In this document: one piece after another, positions 55,670 through 64,000 of the stretch
Layout of the letters: every line of letters starts with the position of its first letter
How positions within the stretch are numbered: the first letter of the stretch is position 1
Assembly (NCBI RefSeq): GCF_013087525.1
Contig: NZ_JABFCS010000001.1
Location: 496,001 to 560,000 of the forward strand
DNA from: Ramlibacter montanisoli
GTDB taxonomy: Bacteria; Pseudomonadota; Gammaproteobacteria; Burkholderiales; Burkholderiaceae_C
Length of the DNA stretch: 64,000 bases
Reading direction: 5' to 3'
Made by a program: the position numbers and the translations under genes
The notes under the pieces: generated by a model
Database searches by the model: none
Seen by the model: only the letters and a program-made list of their open reading frames with translations
Told to the model about the DNA's origin: nothing

Positions 55670-58600
55670 ATGCTTGAACGGCACGACGGAGTCTGGCGTC
55701 TATCAACCGCTGTCAGTCCGCCGAAGTTGCGACGCTGGGCACGAACGGCCTGGGGGCTGGCGCTGACGGGCATGGCGGCACTGGCGATGGCGCCGGATGC
55801 CCAGGCTGCCATCAGCTGCCAGCGGCAGGTCACCGCCAACGTGGTCGCCTTCGACAAGCCCCTGATGTACAACCGGCTGGGCGCCGGCAATGTCAACGGC
55901 ATGATGTACGCCCTCCAGCGGGACGTCATCAATACCAGCAGCCAGTCGCCGCTGACCGTCAGCGGGCAGGCAACGGCCGGCCAGCTGGACCTGCGGCCCG
56001 ACAAGCGGCACCGGCCGCTGGTGCTGCGGGTGCGCGTCGGCGATTGCCTCACGGTCAACCTGCAGAACCTGCTGACTCCGGTCGCCAATCCGAACAACGT
56101 GCCGCTGACCGAGCCTTCGGGCCAGCGGTTCACGGTCCAGGTCGACGACCAGGTCCGGGGGCGTTTCGTCGGCTTCCATGCCGCGGGCATGGAGCTCGTG
56201 GACAGCATCGCCGATGACGGCAGCCACACCGGCGCCAACGTGAGCAGCCTGGTCGCCCCCGGCGGCAGCAGGAGCTACCGGCTCTACGCCAGCAAGGAAG
56301 GCGTGTTTCCCGTCAGCAGCGGCGGCGCCGTGGTCGGCGCGGACGCCAACCAGGGCAACTCGTCCAACGGCCTGTTCGGACAACTGATCGTCGAACCCGC
56401 CGGCGCCCGGATCTACCGCGGGCAGGTGTTCGAGGAGGAAATGCGCCTGGCGGCCGACGTCAACAACGACGGCGTGCTGGGTGCGACGGAGCTGACCGCC
56501 GAAGGCCACCCCCGCATCCGCTACGAAGCGACCTATCCCGGCGGAACCCCTTGGACGGCGGAAGGCAAGAACGGCCTGCCGATCCTCAACATGATGAAGT
56601 GCGCCTCGGCGACGGCCTGCGAGATCGTGCACTCGGAGATCAATGCCGTGGTCGCCGGCCCGAATGCGGACGGCACCTTCCCCCGAGCACCTACCCGCTG
56701 GAATCGGTCGGCAAGCGCAACCCCTCGCTGCCGAACCGGCTGGAGCCCTTCCGCGACTTCGCCTCGGTCTGGCACGACGAGCCCGCCACTGCGCAGGCCT
56801 TCCCGGGCTTCTACAAGAACGACCCGGTGTTCCGCTACGTGCTGGCGGGCGTGAAGGACGGCTTCATGATCAACTACGGCTCGGGCGGCATCGGCTCCGA
56901 GATCATCGCCAACCGGCTGGGCGTCGGACCCACCAGCGACTGCGCGTCCTGCGCCTACGAGGAATTCTTCCTGACCTCGCTCGCGCTGAACGACCCCGCC
57001 CTGACGGTCGACATCCCGGCCAACGTCGGACTGGAAGCGCTGCTGCCCGGCCAGGTGCCGCCTCCTGGCACCCAGGGACCGAAGGCGAACTACGTGATCG
57101 GCGCGGAAGACGCGGCCAACGTGCATCACAGCTACCTGAATGACTTCGTCAAGTTCCGCAACACGCACATCGGCAAGGAACAGCACGTCTTCCACCTGCA
57201 CAACCACCAGTGGCTGTTCAACCCCAACGACGACAACTCGAACTACCTCGATGCGCAAGGCATCGGGCCGGGGGCCGGCTACACGTACGAGATGAACCAG
57301 GGCGGCTCGGGCAACCGCAACAAGTCCACCGGCGACGCGATCTTCCACTGCCACTTCTATCCCCACTTCGCCCAGGGCATGTGGTATCACTTCCGCATCA
57401 ACGACACCTTCAGCGCCGGCACCAGGCTGGCCGCGTCGGGCACGGGCTACCACACGGCGCGCTGGGGGAGTGGGCAACACCACGCCGGCGGCCGGCGCAC
57501 GCGCCTATCCCGATGGCGAGATCGTCGCGGGCACGCCGATCCCGGCCGTGGTGCCGCTGCCGGGCAAGGGCCTGGCGCCCATGCCGGGTGAAGTCACCGT
57601 GGTGACCAATCCGCTCCTGTCGCCCCTGAACGGCAAGCCGCTGGGCTCGCTGGCCAAGGTGGTCGACCGCACCAAGAATCCCGGCTTCCCGTTCTGGATC
57701 GCCGGCATGGAAGACCTGATCGGACATCGCCCGCCGACACCGCCGCTGGACATGCTCACCAAGGCCAAGGCCGAAGCGCTCAAGGCTTCGGGCAATCCCC
57801 TGTGGGCGCAGCTGCAGCCGAACCAGGCCGACGGCTTCGACGGTGGCCTGCCGCGCCATGGCGTGAAGGGCTACGCCGCGGGCGGCGTCACCCACACCGT
57901 CACCACGCGGCTCGACTTCTCCAAGGAGTTCGAGAAGGCCGTGCCGGTGTACTACCCCGAGGAAGGCACGGACCTGGAGCAGCTGGCGATGGCGTTCCAC
58001 GCCAAGCGCACGCACCCGACCGTGAAGCTCGACCTGGCCGGCGTGGCCACGGCGGCGACCTTCACGACCAACGGCAGCGGCGGCCCGGTGGTGGGCGCGC
58101 CCTTCCACAACCCCTGCATCGACGACCAGGGCACCGTGCTGAAGCCGGGCGTGGTCGGGACCTTCTTCTCGGGAGAAAGCCTCACCGGCATGAGCACGCG
58201 TGGCTCGAGCATCTTCAACTCGGACACGCCGCGCATCTACAAGGGAACCAACCTGCAGTTCGACGCGGTGCTGAACAAGACCGGCTACCACTATCCGCAG
58301 CAGCGCATCGTCGCCCTGTGGCAGGACGTGGCACCCATCATCTCCAAGCAGAAGCCGCCGGAGCCGCTGGTGATGCGCGCCAACACCTTCGACTGCACGG
58401 TCTTCCACCACAGCAACCTGGTGCCGGGCGCCTATGAGATCGACGACTACCAGGTGCGCACGCGACCGACATCATCGGCCAGCACATCCACCTGCCCAAG
58501 TGGGACCTGACGACCACCGACGGCGCGGCCAACGGCTGGAACTACGAGGACGGCACCATGGCCGCGAGCGTGATCCGCGAGCGCATCCATGCGATCCGCG

Positions 58601-61596
58601 CGTTCAACGCCTGCGTCGGCGCCGACTCCGGCGACCCGCGGGATGGCACGGGCGCCTGCCCGGTGGCGAAGGACCACCCGTACTGGGGCAAGGTTGCCGC
58701 GCAACTGGGCGGCCGCTTCCAGGACGAGTGGAAGGGCGCGCGCACCACGCTGCAACGCTGGTTCACCGACCCGATCGTCAACACCGAAGGCGTGGACCGC
58801 GGCCTGGGCATCGTCTTCACGCACGACCACTACGGTCCGTCGACCCACCAGCAGATCGGTCTCTATTCGACCCTGCTCACCGAGCCGGCGGGCTCGCGCT
58901 GGGTGATGAACGAAACCGGTGCGCAACTGGGTTACGACCCGGTGAGCGGCGCGCCTGCGCGCACCGATACCACCAGCGACGGCACGCAGTTCAGCGACGG
59001 CGGGCCGACCAGCTGGCAGGCGGCGATCCTCACGCCCGCGGCCGCGCCTGGCGGCAGCACCGTCAAGAGCGAGGCGCTGACGCCTTACCGGGAGTTCTAC
59101 TTCGAGTTCAGCGACTTCCAGCACGCCTACGAAGCCGGCGTGTACATGGGCGCCGGGCAGGACGGCCTGCCGCTGGCGGGCACCGGCCCCGGCCTGCCGC
59201 CGGTGGTGGTGAACGCCGGCAACCCGCAGTTCGACGGCACCACGGCGAATGCATTCCGCTTCGCCATCAATCCGCCGGCGCGCAAGCAGATTACCCCGGT
59301 GTTCCCCGACCTCGTGCTGGAACTCAAGAGCACGGCCGACGACCCGCTGAACAACTTCTGTCCGTCGCGACCCTGCCCGCAGGCGATCGACGTGCAGGAC
59401 CCGGGCGTGCTGGTCGTGAACTACCGCATGGAGCCGGTGGCGATGCGGGTGTACGACCCGGCCAAGATCGGCCCGGACGGCAAGCCGGGCATGCAGGCCG
59501 ACGGGTTGCCGGGCGACCTCGCCTTCGCGCTGCAGTCGCGCACCGACCGGAAGATCCCGCAGCTCAACGTCATGCCTGACGGCAACACCGTGATCCATGG
59601 CACCAGGTTCCCGCCGCACATCAACGCTGCCGGCTTCACGGGCGGCGACCCCTTCACGCCCATGATGCGCTCCTACCAGGGCGACATCGTGCGGGTGAAG
59701 GTGCAGGCCGGCGGGCACGAGGAGGAGCACAACGCCACCATCCTCGGCGTCAAGTGGCTGCAGGCGGGCTCGGGCCATGGCATGGCGCCCAACTCCGGCT
59801 GGCGCAATGCGCAGGCCAGCGGCATTTCCGAGCAGTTCTCGCTCAGGACCCCGATCCTGCCGGTGGACCTCGCTCGCGGCCAGCTGGCGGACTACGCCTA
59901 CTCGATGGATGCGTCCAACGACGGCTGGTGGAGCGGCATGTGGGGCTTGCTGCGCACCTATGAGCAGCAACGCGCCGACCTGTTCAAGCTGCCCGGCGCC
60001 GGCACCGGCCCGGTCAGGATCGCCAACCAGCAGAACTTCAACGGGGCCTGCCCGAGCAACGCGCCGATCCGCAGGTACTTCATCACGGCTGCCCTGGCCA
60101 GCGACCTGCTGGGCAACCCGCTGGGAGTCACCGTGGCCCCGCAAGGCCCGGTCGGCACCATGCACGTGGGGGCCCCCGTGAACCCGGCCGGTGGCACGCT
60201 GGTGTACAACCACCGCAACACCACGGTGACGGGCAACTTCGTCAACGAGGACGGCACGGTGGTCAACGTGACGCACCAGGGACCGCTGCACGACCCGACC
60301 GCGATCCTGTTCGTGAACCGTGACGATGTCATCACCACGGGTCCCGGCCAGGGCAGGGGCAAGCTCAAGCCCGGCGTCCCGCTCGAGCCGGTGGTGATCC
60401 GTGCCGCGGCCGGCGAATGCGTGCATGTGCAGCTGGAGAACAGGCTGCCTGCGCTGGTGCCGGACCTGGCCACGTACAGCACGCTGCAGGGCATCGTGAA
60501 GCGCGACCGCGGCGCGGGCAACGACCAGGGTTCGACCACGTTCAACCAGAACCTGATCCGTCCTTCCAGCTACGTCGGCATCCACCCCCAACTGGTGGCG
60601 CTGGACGTGACCCAGGACTCCGGCCGGATCGTAGGGGCCAACCCGGTGCGCGGCCAGCTTGCGGCTCCCGCCGGCGGCGGCACGTTTTACCGCTGGTACG
60701 TGGGTGACCTGGGCGGCACGCCGCTCAACGGGGAGGTTGCCCTCGTTCCGACACCGATCGAGTTCGGCGGCTTCAGCCTGCTGCCCTCTGACACCGTGAA
60801 GCAGGGTGCCAAGTCGCTCGTCGGTGCCATGGTGGTGCACCCGCCAGGCGCGAGCTGGGTCGAGAACACGCAGGTGTTCGACCACCAGAACGGCGCCGGC
60901 ACGCGGGCCACGCGTGCCCAGGCGACGGTCACGGCCGGTGCCAGCACCTTCCGCGACTTCTCGCTGGTGCTGACGAAGGGCAACACCCACTACTACCGTG
61001 ACGGGACGCCGGTGGAGCACATCAACGGCGAGGGCGTGGGCATCCCCGAGGACAGCCAGGAAGCCTCCGGCATGTTGCTGAACTACGGCACCGAGCCCCT
61101 GTGGTTCCGCTTCGGCATCCTGCCGCAGGCGCCCTTCGGCAACTGCCCTGGCTGCTATGGCGGCATCGCCAACCCCGAACTGGCCTACAGCAACTCGCTG
61201 GCCGGGGTGGGAGGCGATCCGGTGACGCCGGTGTTCCAGGCCAACCGCAACCAGCAGACGCGGCTGCACATCACCAACCCGCACGGCACCTCCCGTGGCT
61301 CCACCCTGGCAGTGCACGGGCACGTGTGGCAGCGCGATCCGTACATCTGCCCGGGCGAAGCGCGCAACGGCCTGACCGGTGCCTGCCTGATGACGTCGGT
61401 CGGCTCCCGCGCACTGGGCGTGAACCCGCACGGCTTCGCCACCTCCGGCCAGGAAAGCTGGACGCCCTCCAGCCACTTCGACATCGTCCTGCCCAGCGCA
61501 GGTGGCGGCAACGGCGTGGTCGGCGATTACCTGGTGCGCGACCAGGGCGCGTTCGGCAACGCCAGCGGCGTCTGGAGTGTCATCCGCGTGAAGTAG
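55670..61596 (+). CDS. giant multicopper oxidase, MnxG/MofA type (frame broken three times)
   Basis: Reassembled length about 1975 residues, close to MnxG of Pseudomonas putida (about 1960), a Mn(II) oxidase. Signal peptide near residues 20-47 (WARTAWGLALTGMAALAMAP). Copper motifs: HVFHLHNHQW (about residue 506), HCHFYPHFAQGMWYHF (560), VFHHSNLVPG (about 912), HDHYGPSTHQQIGLY (1052), VHGHVWQRDPYIC (1882). Breaks: C run 56680-56684 (one short), G run 57464-57468 (one extra), and near 58462 (one C short). AGGAGG is 6 bases before the chosen ATG. Secreted; Mn or another metal or phenol as substrate is inference. Confidence 0.88.
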
Positions 61597-61608
61597 GAAG
61601 CAGCAGGA

Positions 61609-61639
61609 CCCCGCCGGCGGCGCGCGCGCCCCGGCGGGG
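61609..61639 (+). other. hairpin between oxidase and beta-propeller genes
   Basis: CCCCGCCGG (61609-61617) pairs perfectly with CCGGCGGGG (61631-61639). No T tract follows, so it is more likely an mRNA-stability or partial attenuation element inside the operon than a terminator. Confidence 0.6.
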
Positions 61640-61668
61640 CTTCTCACAAGAGCAGAGGGGAGTTTTCG

Positions 61669-63633
61669 ATGAAGCTGCAGCGATTGCCAAGGGCTCTTTC
61701 CGCGGGCGCATGCGTTGCGCTTTTTGTGCGTCTGGCGGCAGCGGCGGATGCACCGGCCGCGACGGCGGATGCCGACAGCGACCGCCGCCTCGTGCGCAAT
61801 GGCGTGGTGGTGCAGTTCTCGGCCCGGCCCGTGGAAAAGCAGGCCAGGGAGCTGATGGAAGGCGACATCGCCGACGTGCGCTTCCGCATCAGCGACGAAG
61901 CGAGCGGCCAGCCGGTGCGCGGCGTGGTCCCCGGCGCCTGGATGGACATGGCGCACGTCATGGAGAACCGCGCCGGCAGCGACCAGAAGTCCTGCAAGGA
62001 CAAGGTGTCGCTCTATCTCAAGGGCGTGGTCGGCATGCGGCCGATGCTCGACCTGAACAGCTACTTCGTCGTGCTGATGAACAACGACGCCAGCATCTCC
62101 GTGGTGGATCCGCTGGTGACCATGGGCGGCGTGACGAGCACCTTCGCCACCACCTTGCTCAAGCGCCCCGGCGCGGACTGGGCCCGGCACGACAACACGC
62201 GCCAGCTGTTCGTGACCATGCCCAAGGCAGGCGAGGTGGCGGTGATCGAAACCGACAACTTCAAGGTGACCGGCAACGTGGCGGCCGGCAAGGATCCGGT
62301 GCGCATCGCCCTGCAGCCCGACCAGCGCTACCTGTGGATCGGCAACAACGCGGCGGAGGCGAAGGACAGCGGCGTGACGGTGATCGACACCGCCAGCCTC
62401 AAGCCGGCCGGCTTCATTGCCACCGGCGCGGGCCATCACGAGATCGCGTTCACGGCGGACAGCCGCCACGCCTTCGTGAGCAACCGCCAGGACGGCACCG
62501 TGAGCGTGATCGACGTCGCCCGGCGCAGCAAGCTCAAGGACATCCGGACCGGCACCATGCCGCTGTCGCTGGACTACTCCACGCTCTCGCGCCGGCTCTA
62601 CGTCGCCGACGGCAAGGACGGTGTCGTCACCGTGATCGACACGGAGAAGCTCGCGGTGGCGGCACGCGTGACGGCCAAGCCCGGCCTGGGCCCGCTGAAG
62701 GTCACGCCGGACGGCCGTTTCGCGCTGGTGGTGAACACGGCGGAAAACAGGGTGCACGTGCTGGACACCGCCAGCAACGCACTGGTGCAGGAGGTGCCGA
62801 TCCCGGCGCAGCCCTACCAGATCACCTACAGCAAGACCTTCGCGTTCGTGCGCGCCCTCGGCTCGGAGCGCGTGAGCATGATCAACCTGTCCAGCCTGGG
62901 CAAGGGCAAGACCGCCACCGTGCAGAGCTTCGCCGCCGGAGCGACGCCGCCCAGCATGGCCGGCAACCTGGTGATCGCCGACTCGGTGGCGGCCGCCGCC
63001 AACGAGGGCACCGTGTTCGTGGTCAACCCCGCCGACGGCTCGACCTACTACTACATGGAAGGCATGAACGCCCCGTCCAGCAACTACCGGGTCCACGGTT
63101 CGAGTCCGCGCGCCGTGACGGTGGTGGACCGCAGCCTGAAGGAAGTCGAACCCGGGGTGTACGCCGGGCGGGTCAGGATGCCGGTGCCCGGCAAGTACGA
63201 CGTGGCCTTCATGCTGAACGGCCCGAAGCTGCTGCACTGCTTCTCCATGGAGGCCAAGGCCAATCCGCTGGTGGCCAGGACGCTCGAGCCCCTGGCGGTG
63301 GAATTCGACCAGCGCTCCCGCAAGGCGGCAGCCGGCGCTCCCCTGGCACTGCGGTTCAAGCTGATCGACCCCGCCACCCGGCTGGCCAAGGCCGGCATCA
63401 AGGACGCGCGCGTCCTGTACTACCTGGCCCCGGGGCGCGGCCGCAGCGAGGCGCCGGTGAAGGAAATCGGCGACGGCGTGTACGAGGCCCGGGTGCAGCT
63501 GGCGCAGCCCGGTGCCTACTATGTGCACGTCGGCGTGCCGTCCCTGGACATGGGTTACGGCAAGCTGCCGTACTTCACGCTGATGGCGACACCGGCGGCG
63601 GCCACGCGAAGCGCGGTTCCCGGCAAGGGTTGA
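61669..63633 (+). CDS. secreted YVTN beta-propeller protein with Ig-like ends
   Basis: 654 residues. Signal peptide at 1-26, then a YtkA-like Ig domain (LMEGDIADVRFRISDEASGQ). From about residue 120 to 470 there are repeated YVTN-type blades such as FVTMPKAGEVAVIETDNFKV and FVSNRQDGTVSVIDVARRSK. Two further Ig-like segments end it (VEPGVYAGRVRMPVPGKYDV; LRFKLIDPATRLAKAGIKDA). Blades of this kind can carry redox cofactors or act as a scaffold. GAGGGGAG precedes the ATG. It lies behind the oxidase and 4 bases before the Sco gene. Confidence 0.82.
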   Translation: MKLQRLPRALSAGACVALFVRLAAAADAPAATADADSDRRLVRNGVVVQFSARPVEKQARELMEGDIADVRFRISDEASGQPVRGVVPGAWMDMAHVMENRAGSDQKSCKDKVSLYLKGVVGMRPMLDLNSYFVVLMNNDASISVVDPLVTMGGVTSTFATTLLKRPGADWARHDNTRQLFVTMPKAGEVAVIETDNFKVTGNVAAGKDPVRIALQPDQRYLWIGNNAAEAKDSGVTVIDTASLKPAGFIATGAGHHEIAFTADSRHAFVSNRQDGTVSVIDVARRSKLKDIRTGTMPLSLDYSTLSRRLYVADGKDGVVTVIDTEKLAVAARVTAKPGLGPLKVTPDGRFALVVNTAENRVHVLDTASNALVQEVPIPAQPYQITYSKTFAFVRALGSERVSMINLSSLGKGKTATVQSFAAGATPPSMAGNLVIADSVAAAANEGTVFVVNPADGSTYYYMEGMNAPSSNYRVHGSSPRAVTVVDRSLKEVEPGVYAGRVRMPVPGKYDVAFMLNGPKLLHCFSMEAKANPLVARTLEPLAVEFDQRSRKAAAGAPLALRFKLIDPATRLAKAGIKDARVLYYLAPGRGRSEAPVKEIGDGVYEARVQLAQPGAYYVHVGVPSLDMGYGKLPYFTLMATPAAATRSAVPGKG

Positions 63634-63637
63634 CGCC

Positions 63638-64000
63638 ATGCGCACGACACTCGCCCTGATCACGGCACTGGTGCTCGCCACGGCCACGGCCGGCGCGCGG
63701 GCGCACGACGCGTCCCGGCACCGGCAGCACCAGGCGGCTGCCAGCGCGCCGAGCTCGGTGCGGGTCAAGCTTCCCGACACCGTGCTCACCGACCAGCATG
63801 GCAGGGCGGCACGCTTCAAGTCCGACTTCGTGGCCGACCGGCTGGTGCTGGTCAACTTCGTCTACACGACCTGCACCACCGTGTGCCCCGTGCAGTCGGC
63901 GCTGTTCGCCGACCTGCAGCAGCGGCTCGGCGATCGCGCCGGCCGCGAGGTGGTGCTGCTCTCGGTCACGGTCGACCCGCTGCGCGACACGCCGATGCGG
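63638..64000 (+). CDS. SCO1/SenC-family copper chaperone (3' end outside window)
   Basis: 121 residues visible. Signal peptide MRTTLALITALVLATATAGA, then a His-rich stretch (HDASRHRQHQ) and the thioredoxin-like fold with the copper-binding CTTVC in VNFVYTTCTTVCPVQSALFA, followed by LLSVTVDPLRDTPMR. The conserved distal His lies beyond the right edge. Sco proteins deliver copper to oxidases, so here it may load the multicopper oxidase. The ATG is 4 bases after the previous stop. Confidence 0.9.
   Translation, partial: MRTTLALITALVLATATAGARAHDASRHRQHQAAASAPSSVRVKLPDTVLTDQHGRAARFKSDFVADRLVLVNFVYTTCTTVCPVQSALFADLQQRLGDRAGREVVLLSVTVDPLRDTPMR

Noticed and set aside
58447..63855. An open frame of about 1800 codons on the minus strand
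   Set aside because: It is antisense to the oxidase and propeller genes, Arg/His/Gln/Val-rich with no recognisable motif. Such long false frames are typical of GC-rich codon use on the opposite strand.

Overview
The window is about 64 kb of very GC-rich DNA with short intergenic gaps. It suggests a betaproteobacterium of the order Burkholderiales, most like Comamonadaceae (Ramlibacter/Variovorax type). This rests on protein content and style: proteobacterial GshA, a Burkholderiales-type second InfA, many MauG/CueR/RcnB-like proteins, the rpsU-yqeY pair and the mog-darP-pmbA neighbourhood. No rRNA, tRNA, CRISPR array, integrase or transposase was found; the window reads as chromosomal backbone with several accessory cassettes.

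Layout. 0-8.5 kb: the end of gshA, two small secreted RcnB-like proteins, infA, an SDR dehydrogenase, and a NarL-type response regulator coupled to a 7TM-DISM-type histidine kinase. 8.4-11.2 kb: an SOS-type repair pair on the minus strand, a radical SAM protein followed by a UdgX fusion, with a LexA box lying over the start codon. 11-20.5 kb: small conserved proteins, a DMT exporter, a large PAS/CACHE histidine kinase, a VOC protein and a B3/4 protein. 20.5-26 kb: a class V aminotransferase, a chemoreceptor with a C-terminal sensor domain, a thiamine-binding protein, a HEPN/MNT toxin-antitoxin pair with twin operators, and a patatin. 26-33.6 kb: glnS and a LytS/LytR-type operon with a 2TM protein and a hydrolase. 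33.7-37 kb: a MacAB-type efflux system. 37-43.3 kb: uppP, two hydrolases, an Anbu proteasome-like protease and mutS. 43.3-47.5 kb: a copper-type cassette in which two CueR-like regulators bracket a FixH/YtkA lipoprotein and a di-haem peroxidase, with three promoters of 19-bp spacing. 47.5-53.7 kb: housekeeping genes suhB, trmJ, cysE, mog, darP, pmbA, yqeY and rpsU. 54-64 kb: the most striking region, a sigma-54 activator, a canonical -24/-12 promoter, a giant (about 1975 residue) MnxG/MofA-type multicopper oxidase, a beta-propeller protein and an Sco copper chaperone cut by the right edge.

How it fits together. The last 10 kb looks like one self-contained regulon: an enhancer-binding protein, its probable target promoter, a secreted copper oxidase of the manganese-oxidase type and a copper-insertion factor. 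The 44-47 kb cassette is a second, separately controlled metal/redox unit.

Important caveat. At least eighteen genes, including infA, rpsU and mutS, carry single-base frame disruptions, most of them in C or G runs. The simplest reading is uncorrected sequencing error, so these genes are annotated as whole genes with the break marked and not as pseudogenes.
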